Below are positions 1 to 5,312 of a stretch of DNA of 5,900 nucleotides, piece by piece. The position numbers and the translations under genes were made by a program. The notes under the pieces were generated by a model. That model was not told the origin of the DNA, did not search any database, and saw only the letters and a list, made by a program, of their open reading frames with translations. Positions within the stretch are counted from its first letter, which is position 1. Each line of letters begins with the position of its first letter. This DNA comes from Planctomycetota bacterium. GTDB lineage: Bacteria; Planctomycetota; Planctomycetia; Pirellulales; UBA7805. The stretch is from assembly GCA_014237955.1 (NCBI GenBank), contig JABABY010000131.1, positions 1 through 5,900 of the forward strand. Direction: 5' to 3'.

Positions 1-779
1 GGTTGGCCTGTTGCACTGCGGGCAAGCAGCCTTAAGAAAATTGCCAAATCCGTTGTTCGTGGAATAATCTTTTCGATTCCCATGCAGGCTATATGTAAGC
101 CTGGCAATCCGGTGCCCATGTCGGCATTGCCTTCATTGGTACAGACGACAATCCCGCCCGTTTCGGCAATCGCAAAATTGGTGCCTGTGATCGCGGCGTC
201 CGCCTGCAGAAAACTCTTTCTCAATGTGTTTCGGGCAGACTCGGTGAGATAATCGGGGTCCGCATTACCCTGTTGGGTCCCAAACTTCTGGTGGAAGAGT
301 TCGCCCACTTCCTCTTTCCTGATATGGATAGCGGGAAGGACGATGTGACTTGGCGGTTCGTTCCTCAGTTGGACAATCCATTCTCCCAGATCGGTGTCGG
401 TGATCTCAAATCCAGCGCTCTAAAGATGCGGATTTAGCTGGCATTCCTCGGTGAGCATGGATTTGCTTTTGACAACCCGTCTTGCTCCGTGGTCGCGGAG
501 GATGGTCTCGACAATCGTATTGTGTTCTGCCGCGTCGCGGGCCCAATGGACGTGGGCACCGAGGTCGGTGGCGTTTTGCTCAAATTGTTGTAGGTAGGTT
601 TTAAGATTCGCGACGGTGTGCGCCTTAATGTTTGCAGCCTGTTGGCGAAGTTGTTCCCATTCTGGAATATCCGCTGCGGCCACGTCCCGTTTGCTGCGAA
701 CAAACCAGAGGGCCTCGTCGTGCCATTTGGCCCGATCGGCATTTGCAAGGAAGCGGGCGGACGCTTGAGGGTGGTTCAT
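1..779 (-). pseudogene. lutB: LutB/YkgF-like lactate-oxidation iron-sulfur protein, interrupted by an in-frame TAG; 3' end outside window
   Basis: LutB works with LutA and LutC in the cytoplasm to oxidise L-lactate to pyruvate. From the ATG at 779 the frame encodes 119 residues ending QLNPHL, then TAG, then 139 more codons in the same frame to the window edge with no other stop. Both halves look like LutB: the first carries VVKSKSMLTEE (about residues 102-112); the second carries AGFEITDTDLGEW, EPPSHIVLPAIH and the LUD-domain stretch ITGTNFAIAETGG followed by TNEGNA (about 197-219). The C-terminal ferredoxin-like Cys motifs of this roughly 470-residue family would lie beyond position 1. I chose the start at 779 over an ATG at 803 because it forms an ATGA overlap with the lutA stop and leaves out a non-homologous extension. 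The TAG probably replaces a Gln or Glu codon (E. coli YkgF has Q there, from memory). It could be real gene decay or a base-call error; the well-kept downstream frame means it is recent or artefactual. Confidence 0.82.
420..422 (-). other. In-frame amber (TAG) codon inside lutB
   Basis: On the minus strand the codons read CAT CTT TAG AGC GCT GGA, i.e. H-L-stop-S-A-G. The family-like sequence continues without a shift of frame across the codon, so this is a substitution, not an indel. One base change from CAG (C to T) or GAG (G to T) would explain it. Without suppression the product would be a 119-residue fragment lacking the LUD core and all Fe-S ligands. Confidence 0.85.
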
Positions 780-1528
780 CTGCACTGCGCCCCGCTCTGG
801 CAAAGGATTTCGGCAAGATGCATCACTCGCATTGGTTTTTTCTGCCGTCGAAGCAAGCCCTCCATGTGCATCAAGCAGGACATGTCCACCCCGGTTAGAA
901 TTTCCGTTCCGGCCTGTTCGTGGTCGCGGATTCGGTCATTACCCATCGAACAAGAGACCGCCTCTTGAGTGACTGCAAAGGTGCCCCCAAAGCCGCAGCA
1001 CTCATCGGGCCTTGAGAGCGATACCAATTCGATTCCTCGAAGGGCCTCGAGCAACGAGCGGGGTTTGGAGAATGGTTTGGCTACGCGTTCTGACGACTCG
1101 GCCAAACGAAGCTCACGAAGCCCATGACAACTCTGATGGAGTCCAACGCGGTGAGGAAAGTCACCCTCAAGTGGGCCAATATGTAGCACATCGGTTAAAA
1201 ATTCGCACAGTTCGTAGACGCTGTTTCGAAGCGACTCAAAGCCTTCATGGTGGCCAAGGTACTGCTCGTAATGATGCCGCACCATTGCCGTGCAACTTCC
1301 CGATGGGCAGACAACATGATCGTATCGATTAAAAGTCGCGAAAAATTGTTCTGCAAGTGGCGCGGCCGCACGATCGCAGCCTATGTTGGCCATCGGTTGA
1401 CCGCAGCAACTCTGATTGTCGGGGAAATCGACATCGACTCCAAATCGCTCCAGGACCCGCAAGGTGGCAATGCCGACATTCGGATAGAGTTGGTCGATAT
1501 AACACGGAATAAAAAGGGCAACGCGCAT
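776..1528 (-). CDS. lutA: LutA/YkgE-like (Fe-S)-binding protein with two cysteine-rich CCG domains
   Basis: This is the cysteine-rich subunit of the LutABC-type L-lactate oxidation system, cytoplasmic and thought to bind an iron-sulfur cluster. The 250-residue product is close to the usual LutA/YkgE length of about 240. It carries the duplicated CCG signature: first copy C9, C41-C42 (SCCGQP) and C74/C79 (CPSGSC); second copy C134 (HQSCHG), C177-C178 (ECCGFGG) and C218 (DMSC). It starts MRVALFIPCY, as the family does. Its stop overlaps the lutB ATG by four bases (ATGA, 779-776), suggesting translational coupling. It lies 108 bp downstream of rhaB on the same strand. CCG domains also occur in glycolate oxidase (GlcF) and heterodisulfide reductase subunits, but the short two-domain form followed by a LUD-domain protein fits LutA. 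No lutC is visible; it may lie beyond the left edge. Confidence 0.93.
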   Translation of the reverse strand: MRVALFIPCYIDQLYPNVGIATLRVLERFGVDVDFPDNQSCCGQPMANIGCDRAAAPLAEQFFATFNRYDHVVCPSGSCTAMVRHHYEQYLGHHEGFESLRNSVYELCEFLTDVLHIGPLEGDFPHRVGLHQSCHGLRELRLAESSERVAKPFSKPRSLLEALRGIELVSLSRPDECCGFGGTFAVTQEAVSCSMGNDRIRDHEQAGTEILTGVDMSCLMHMEGLLRRQKKPMRVMHLAEILCQSGAQCR

Positions 1529-1571
1529 CGAGGGCTCGCGAGTACGGTTTCGGTTACACAGGTGGTTGCAT

Positions 1572-1603
1572 GTAACGTTACTGTAAGGCCACTCGAGAGG
1601 GCC
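1572..1603 (-). repeat. Palindrome plus imperfect hairpin in the rhaB-lutA intergenic gap
   Basis: The 108-bp gap between the rhaB stop and the lutA start has no supported gene. It contains a perfect 10-bp palindrome GTAACGTTAC (1572-1581). Next to it is an imperfect hairpin with arms GGCCACTC (1587-1594) and GAGAGGGCC (1595-1603), which needs one bulged base and has CTCGAG at its centre. No T-run follows in the direction of transcription, so this is not a classic terminator. It could be an operator for separate lutAB control, an mRNA-processing hairpin, or chance. Confidence 0.3.
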
Positions 1604-1636
1604 GACAAGACTATCTTGGCCCGATCAGAAACCTCA

Positions 1637-3133
1637 TCAAGCTTCCCCACGCAATTTTAAGAAGCGGTCGTAGGCAATGTCCCATGCTTTTACATCGCCA
1701 GGTTGATAGTGTACCGGCTGGAAGGAAGCGGCAACAATCCGTCGGATATGCCAAAGGTCTTTGACGTCCCCGGTGCCCAGGGCCTGCGTGAGTATATTTC
1801 CAGCAGCCGTTGCCTCTTCGGGGCCAACGATGACCTGTCGCGAGATGGCATCGGAGGTCATCTGGCAAAGCAGTTCATTTTTTCCGCCACCACCGACAAT
1901 GTGCAAATGTTCGTATCGCCGGGCGGTGACCTGCTCGAGTTTTTCCAGCGTGCGCCGATAAATGAGGGCTAGTGATTCTAGGCAGCTACGAACGAATTGT
2001 CCGGGAGAATCGGGGACCGGTTGCCCGCTGCTGCGGGCATAGTCGGCAATTTTTGTCAGCATCCCACCGGGCAACATGAACGGTTCGTGGTCCGGGTCGA
2101 GTAGTGTGCGAAAAGGCTCAGCCTCACTAGCTGCCTCAGTAAGGTCGGTGTAGCTATATTCATGGCCGTCGCGCAAAAGTGCCTGCCGGCACTGCTGTAC
2201 AAGCCAAAGCCCGATAATGTTTTTCAAGAAGCGTGTTGACCCTCCCACGCCTCGTTCGTTTGTAAATGGAGCATCACGAGCCTCGCTGCTGATGATGGGT
2301 TCCTCCAGTTCCGCACCCATGAGGGACCATGTGCCGCTTGAGAGATAGCACCAACTGGTTTCCTGGTTAGCGGGAACGGCCGCAACGGCTGCCGCCGTAT
2401 CGTGGGCAGCTGGAGCAACTACGGGCAACGGGTCTACGAGACCCACCTCAGCAGCAATTTCAGGCAACATGGGGCCAATGGTTGTACCTGTAGGAATGAT
2501 TTTCCCAAGCATTGCCGTCGGCAGTCTGAGCTGCTGCAAAAGATCAACGGCCCACTTCCCTGTGCGTGCATCGGTCATCTGGCTTGTTGATGCGATCGTC
2601 TCCTCGACCACCGCGCGCCCTGTAAATAAGAAATGAAAAAGATCGGGCATAAACAGGAGCTTGTGGGCGCGTTCTAGGAGGATCGGTTCCCGTTGGTGGC
2701 GGCTGGCGAGCTGAAACAACGTATTAAGCGGAAGCAGTTGTATGCCGGTTGCATCGTAGATTGCCGCTCCGCCGGGATCTTGCATAAGTTGCTCAAAAGA
2801 CGCCGCGTGTGCGGCATCTCGATAGCAATGGGGAAGGCCGAGGAGTTCACCGTTTGGGGTGATGGTCGCCCAATCAACGCCCCAGGCATCGACGCCCAGG
2901 GAGGCGAGGGAAATGTTCTGATCGTGCGCTGTGGCAACCGCTTTGCGGATCCCCTCGAGCATGCCCTGCCAGAGCCCGGTCAGATTCCAGTGCAGGCCAC
3001 TCGGCAGTGGAAGCACCTGGTGGCCGAAACGATAGATCTCGTGTAGCTCGAGTCTCTCCTCGTCTAAGATGCCGAGAACCACGCGGCCCGATTCGGCTCC
3101 CAGGTCAATTGCAAGGTAGCCTTTTTTGCCCAT
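1637..3133 (-). CDS. rhaB: L-rhamnulokinase (FGGY carbohydrate kinase family)
   Basis: The enzyme phosphorylates L-rhamnulose with ATP to L-rhamnulose-1-phosphate in the cytoplasm, the step before aldol cleavage to DHAP and L-lactaldehyde. The 498-residue length matches the family (E. coli RhaB is about 489). Visible signatures: N-terminal phosphate-binding AIDLGAESGRV (8-18); GVDAWGVDW (80-88); YRD (104-106); LPLNTLFQL (134-142); MPDLFHFLFTG (162-172); HDTAAAV (244-250) with catalytic-base candidate D245; YLSSGTWSLMG (263-273); FLKNIIGLWL (302-311); and the C-terminal ATP-site motif HIVGGGGKN (411-419). These follow RhaB rather than xylulokinase, glycerol kinase or fuculokinase. GGAG at 3142-3139 lies five bases before the ATG and supports the start. 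It is the first gene of the leftward arm, divergent from the DeoR regulator. In PVM-type loci it would feed lactaldehyde to the microcompartment. Confidence 0.95.
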   Translation of the reverse strand: MGKKGYLAIDLGAESGRVVLGILDEERLELHEIYRFGHQVLPLPSGLHWNLTGLWQGMLEGIRKAVATAHDQNISLASLGVDAWGVDWATITPNGELLGLPHCYRDAAHAASFEQLMQDPGGAAIYDATGIQLLPLNTLFQLASRHQREPILLERAHKLLFMPDLFHFLFTGRAVVEETIASTSQMTDARTGKWAVDLLQQLRLPTAMLGKIIPTGTTIGPMLPEIAAEVGLVDPLPVVAPAAHDTAAAVAAVPANQETSWCYLSSGTWSLMGAELEEPIISSEARDAPFTNERGVGGSTRFLKNIIGLWLVQQCRQALLRDGHEYSYTDLTEAASEAEPFRTLLDPDHEPFMLPGGMLTKIADYARSSGQPVPDSPGQFVRSCLESLALIYRRTLEKLEQVTARRYEHLHIVGGGGKNELLCQMTSDAISRQVIVGPEEATAAGNILTQALGTGDVKDLWHIRRIVAASFQPVHYQPGDVKAWDIAYDRFLKLRGEA

Positions 3134-3214
3134 GTCTGCTCCGGTTGCTGATGCTCTTTTTGCGTGCGCCTTCTCGCCTGGGCGATTCTTCCATCGGGAC
3201 CGAACGTTGAAAAT

Positions 3215-3246
3215 CCCCCCTGGATTCCACCCATACTCGAGGGGGG
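3215..3246. repeat. C6/G6 inverted repeat in the divergent region
   Basis: CCCCCC (3215-3220) and GGGGGG (3241-3246) form a perfect six-base inverted repeat with a 20-base spacer that includes ACCCAT. It lies about 80-110 bp upstream of rhaB. It could be an operator or an RNA hairpin in the rhaB leader. Homopolymer arms make a chance pairing quite possible. Confidence 0.25.
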
Positions 3247-3278
3247 TGACAGAAATCTTTCATGGCATACCCACTTTA

Positions 3279-3293
3279 TGGAAGATTATTCCA
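3279..3293. repeat. TGGAA-N5-TTCCA inverted repeat in the divergent region
   Basis: Perfect five-base arms TGGAA (3279-3283) and TTCCA (3289-3293) flank a five-base centre. The site is in the AT-richer middle of the divergent region, where promoters for either arm would be expected. The arms are short, so this is only a weak operator candidate. Confidence 0.22.
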
Positions 3294-3338
3294 AATATGC
3301 TGAATAGATGGTTGTTTTGTGGCACAATTTCATCGACA

Positions 3339-3356
3339 ATGGGTTCTGTTACCCAT
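3339..3356. promoter_or_regulatory. Candidate operator: ATGGGT-N6-ACCCAT inverted repeat upstream of the regulator gene
   Basis: Perfect six-base arms ATGGGT (3339-3344) and ACCCAT (3351-3356) surround a six-base spacer. The centre is about 43 bp before the preferred regulator start at 3391. The same ACCCAT hexamer recurs at 3229-3234, nearer rhaB. The position fits autoregulation by the DeoR-family protein. If translation instead began at 3319 the repeat would lie inside codons. Binding is inferred, not shown. Confidence 0.38.
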
Positions 3357-3390
3357 GGTTCGCAAGAATACTTTCACGGAATGGTCTTCT

Positions 3391-4173
3391 ATGGTGGTGC
3401 AAACAAGGCGCGATCAATTGCTGGAAATGGTGCGAAAGCAGGGTTTTGCGTCACTGCCCGACTTGGCGAGCCAGTTGCAGGTATCTGAATCAACCATTCG
3501 TCGGGATCTGGAACATCTTGAGCAGATAGGCCACGCCCGACGTACTCACGGTGGCGTGTTTTACACGGGTGAGGCTCCGGAATTCCCGCATTTTCGAGAT
3601 CGACAGCAGACCCACTGGGAAAAAAAGCGGGCCATCGCCCGGGTCGCGGCCCAGATCGTTTCCGATGGCGATACGGTATTGCTCGATGGTGGCAGCACCA
3701 CATACGAGGTTGCACGCCTACTCGTAGGTCGTCCCCTGCAGGTTGTGACCAATTCGATGCCGGTAGCCAATCTTTTTGCTTCCTGTTCTGACTGTGATTT
3801 AGTCCTCATCGGTGGGAATGTTCATTTCCGTACTGGTGTAACCATGGGCCCCTTTGCCAATACGATGCTTAACGATCTCAACGTCCGGCACACGATTTTA
3901 AGCGTGGCTGCGATAAATGAACGAGGTTTTTTTAATAGTAATATCCTGCAAGTGGAAACACAGCGAGCTATGCTTGCTGCGTGTGATGAGCCTGTAATTG
4001 TTGCCGATAGCACCAAATTCGGGCTTAGCAGTTTGTCACGATTATGCGGATTGGAAGATATCCACCGGATCGTGGTGGACGATGCGGTCACAGGCGAATG
4101 GAAAAACCGACTCCATTCTCTTGATATTGACTTAAGCGTTTGCCAGGCAGAATCGATTCCGGGTCAAAATTAG
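3391..4173 (+). CDS. DeoR/GlpR-family transcriptional regulator
   Basis: A cytoplasmic DNA-binding regulator whose effector in this family is usually a phosphorylated sugar intermediate. From the ATG at 3391 the 260-residue product has the usual DeoR length and begins MVVQTRRDQLLEMVRKQG. The N-terminal winged helix-turn-helix covers about 6-57, with recognition-helix region VSESTIRRDLEHL (31-43) and wing HGGV (53-56). The C-terminal sugar-isomerase-like sensor domain shows LLDGGSTT (97-104), TNS (120-122), IGG (140-142), and ADSTKFG (205-211). I preferred 3391 over in-frame ATGs at 3355 and 3319 because the family begins here; CACGGA at 3375-3380 can serve as a modest ribosome binding site, and the upstream 24 residues look non-homologous. 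It is divergent from rhaB and 25 bp before pduL. It probably controls both arms in response to a rhamnose or fucose catabolite, but the ligand cannot be read from sequence. Confidence 0.92.
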   Translation: MVVQTRRDQLLEMVRKQGFASLPDLASQLQVSESTIRRDLEHLEQIGHARRTHGGVFYTGEAPEFPHFRDRQQTHWEKKRAIARVAAQIVSDGDTVLLDGGSTTYEVARLLVGRPLQVVTNSMPVANLFASCSDCDLVLIGGNVHFRTGVTMGPFANTMLNDLNVRHTILSVAAINERGFFNSNILQVETQRAMLAACDEPVIVADSTKFGLSSLSRLCGLEDIHRIVVDDAVTGEWKNRLHSLDIDLSVCQAESIPGQN

Positions 4174-4198
4174 CGAAACAGGTACGAAACAAAACAAT

Positions 4199-4870
4199 AT
4201 GCATTTGGCGCCCCCTATCGATCGTTCGGCGGTGGAAAGCATTGTCCGGGAAATTGTTCTTTCCGCTCTGCCCGCATCCTCTGACCGATCCTCGGAACTT
4301 GTGGTTAGCATATCCGCGCGGCACTGCCATCTTACAGATGCAGATGTTGAAACCCTCTTTGGCTCGGGGCACACACTCACCCCCATGAAAGAGCTCTATC
4401 AAGAAGGATTTTACGCCGCTGAGGAAACCGTGATGGTGGTTGGCCCACGAAAACGGATGTTGCCTGCTGTCCGGGTGTTAGGCCCAACACGTTCCGCAAG
4501 CCAGGTGGAATTGGCATTTACGGATGCTATTTCCTTAGGCCTGAACATTCCTGTTCGCGCCAGTGGGAAGCTCGAAGGGACTCCGGGATGTGTCCTCGTT
4601 GGCCCTAAAGGTGTTGTCGAACTTGGGCAAGGCGTGATTCGCGCCGAACGGCATGTCCACATGGGGCCCGCTGATGCCGCGCATTATGGCGTTGAAAATG
4701 GTGATCGAATCAATTTGCGGATCGAATCCAACTGTGGTGCAGTTCTTGAGCATTTGCTCGTACGCGTAGATGCAGCGAGCAAACTTGAAGTACATATCGA
4801 TACAGATGAGGGAAATGCCCTTGATTTGGAGAACGCGAAACGGTGTGAGCTTTTGAAATCACCTGCGTAA
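4199..4870 (+). CDS. pduL: PduL-type phosphotransacylase with N-terminal encapsulation-like helix
   Basis: PduL interconverts acyl-CoA and acyl-phosphate, recycling CoA inside the microcompartment; in PVM-type loci the likely substrate is lactyl-CoA. The 223-residue length fits the family. Two PduL domains are visible: the first with VSISARHCHLTDADV (36-50; H42 and H44 are probable zinc ligands) and LGPTRSASQVELAFTDA (94-110; E104); the second with LVGPKGVVELGQGVI (133-147) and RHVHMGPADA (151-160; H152 and H154). Residues about 8-24 (DRSAVESIVREIVLSAL) form a short amphipathic helix followed by a Pro/Ser linker, the pattern of a BMC encapsulation peptide, which fits luminal location. The gene begins 25 bp after the regulator stop. 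Only weak Shine-Dalgarno character is seen (CAGG at 4179-4182, some distance away), so the initiation rate may be modest. This is not the unrelated Pta/EutD type. Confidence 0.95.
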   Translation: MHLAPPIDRSAVESIVREIVLSALPASSDRSSELVVSISARHCHLTDADVETLFGSGHTLTPMKELYQEGFYAAEETVMVVGPRKRMLPAVRVLGPTRSASQVELAFTDAISLGLNIPVRASGKLEGTPGCVLVGPKGVVELGQGVIRAERHVHMGPADAAHYGVENGDRINLRIESNCGAVLEHLLVRVDAASKLEVHIDTDEGNALDLENAKRCELLKSPA

Positions 4871-4894
4871 CACAAGTCGGCGGGCGATGTTGAT

Positions 4895-4930
4895 GCGGCA
4901 GCCAATTGCCGCGGTTTTGGTTTTATGTTT
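4895..4930 (+). terminator. Hairpin followed by a T-rich tract between pduL and the first shell gene (terminator/attenuator-like)
   Basis: Arms GCGGCA (4895-4900) and TGCCGC (4907-4912) are a perfect six-pair GC-rich stem with loop GCCAAT. T-rich sequence GGTTTTGGTTTTATGTTT follows at 4913-4930. The stem starts 25 bp after the pduL stop and ends 52 bp before the BMC-H1 ATG. The T-tract is broken by G pairs, so termination may be partial. Since the following shell genes belong to the same system, an attenuator, an mRNA-stabilising 5' stem, or an end to the deoR-pduL unit with a new promoter are all possible. Confidence 0.45.
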
Positions 4931-4938
4931 GGAAACTT

Positions 4939-4955
4939 AATTTTTAAATTGGGAG
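4939..4955 (+). promoter_or_regulatory. AT-rich palindrome and strong ribosome binding site before BMC-H1
   Basis: AATTTTTAAATT (4939-4950, arms AATTT/AAATT) directly abuts GGGAG (4951-4955), which lies nine bases before the ATG at 4965. The purine-rich SD is clearly better than that of pduL. The AT-rich block probably keeps the SD unstructured, or contributes to a promoter -10 element; I cannot tell which. This SD supports the BMC-H1 start. Confidence 0.45.
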
Positions 4956-4964
4956 ACGCGTGTT

Positions 4965-5255
4965 ATGGCTAAAGTCCAAGAAGCGCTGGGAATGATCGAA
5001 ACCAGAGGTTTCATCGCCCTGGTCGAAGCCAGCGATGCAATGATGAAGGCGGCCAATGTCGAGTTTTTGGGCTGGGATAAAATCGGCTCAGGACTGGTCA
5101 CCGCTTTTGTCACCGGCGATGTGGCTGCTGTCAAAGCCGCAACCGATGCCGGTGCCAATGCGGCTGGACGAATTGGTGAGGTGGTGAGCGTTCAGGTGAT
5201 CCCGCGACCTCATAATGATCTTGACGTGGCACTTGGCCCTGCAGCAGCCAGCTAG
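4965..5255 (+). CDS. BMC-H hexameric shell protein 1 (PduA-like, GSG pore)
   Basis: A single-domain BMC (Pfam PF00936) protein that assembles into hexagonal tiles forming the flat facets of the microcompartment shell. The 96-residue product begins MAKVQEALGMIETRGFIALVEASDAM, closely like PduA. Conserved points: edge-lysine region DAMMKAANV (K28), pore loop KIGSGL (39-44), TGDVAAVKAATDAGA (50-64) and IPRPH (79-83) with the conserved interface Arg R81. The pore sequence is the same as in PduA, a known metabolite pore, so this tile is a candidate route for small polar substrates such as lactaldehyde, lactate or propanediol. An Ala-rich tail (AAAS) follows the fold. The SD GGGAG at 4951-4955 supports the start. 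It lies 94 bp after pduL beyond a hairpin, suggesting its expression may be set separately from the enzymes. Confidence 0.96.
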   Translation: MAKVQEALGMIETRGFIALVEASDAMMKAANVEFLGWDKIGSGLVTAFVTGDVAAVKAATDAGANAAGRIGEVVSVQVIPRPHNDLDVALGPAAAS

Positions 5256-5274
5256 TTGCTTGGGTTTGCTGCAG
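5239..5274 (+). repeat. Perfect 8-bp stem hairpin spanning the BMC-H1 stop codon
   Basis: CTGCAGCA (5239-5246) and TGCTGCAG (5267-5274) are perfect complements, with a 20-base loop that holds the TAG at 5253-5255. Part of the left arm encodes the Ala-rich tail. A moderately T-rich stretch (TTTACTTTTTATG, 5284-5296) follows, so weak termination is possible. A stem placed over a stop between two shell genes could also protect the upstream message or set the ratio of the two shell proteins. Confidence 0.35.
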
Positions 5275-5299
5275 TCGAAGACAGTTTACTTTTTATGAC

Positions 5300-5305
5300 A
5301 AGGAG
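5300..5305 (+). promoter_or_regulatory. AAGGAG ribosome binding site deciding the BMC-H2 start
   Basis: AAGGAG sits seven bases before the ATG at 5313. It selects MNHAIGLIETKG as the N-terminus; the open frame runs back to 5256, but the upstream residues are not BMC-like. It is the closest match to the SD consensus in the window, in keeping with high demand for shell protein. Confidence 0.75.
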
Positions 5306-5312
5306 TTTTGTG

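Larger units (their letters stand above)
3134..3390. promoter_or_regulatory. Divergent intergenic region between rhaB and the deoR-type regulator gene
   Basis: This 257-bp stretch separates the two arms and must hold the promoters for both, unless the regulator starts further upstream (ATGs at 3355 or 3319 are in frame). I cannot name a confident -10/-35 pair on either strand. It contains several inverted repeats (listed separately) and repeated ACCCA-type hexamers: ACCCAT at 3229-3234, ACCCAC at 3269-3274, ACCCAT at 3351-3356, and the reverse ATGGGT at 3339-3344. DeoR-family repressors commonly bind repeated or inverted half-sites beside their own gene, so these are candidate operators. Confidence 0.5.

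Noticed and set aside
1..419. A frameshift or separate gene restart explaining the lutB break
   Set aside because: The frame is the same on both sides of the TAG. No ATG with a convincing SD lies just after it; the first downstream ATG is deep inside the LUD domain.
420..803. Complete small 127-residue protein starting at the ATG at 803
   Set aside because: Its sequence is the N-terminus of LutB and the frame continues as LutB past the TAG, so it is a fragment of an interrupted gene. The ATG at 779, overlapping the lutA stop, is the better start.
618..968. Plus-strand frames of 60-140 codons over the lutB, lutA and rhaB region (for example 618-968, 1247-1660, 2693-3046)
   Set aside because: They lie antisense to strongly recognised genes, show no family motifs and have no convincing ribosome binding sites; they are shadows.
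3320..3335. Sigma-54-like promoter (TGGCACAATTTCATCG)
   Set aside because: It matches the -24 TGGCAC element but lacks the required -12 TTGC element, and no sigma-54 activator gene is visible.
4939..4950. Definite promoter for the shell genes in the AT-rich block
   Set aside because: TAATTT or TAAATT could act as -10 boxes, but spacing to the nearest TTG hexamer (TTGGTT at 4918-4923) is 14 or 21 bases, and the block abuts the SD. Kept only as a possible regulatory element.
5256..5312. Longer BMC-H2 beginning at 5256
   Set aside because: The extra 19 residues are not BMC-like and need a non-ATG start right after the BMC-H1 stop. AAGGAG at 5300-5305 clearly selects 5313.
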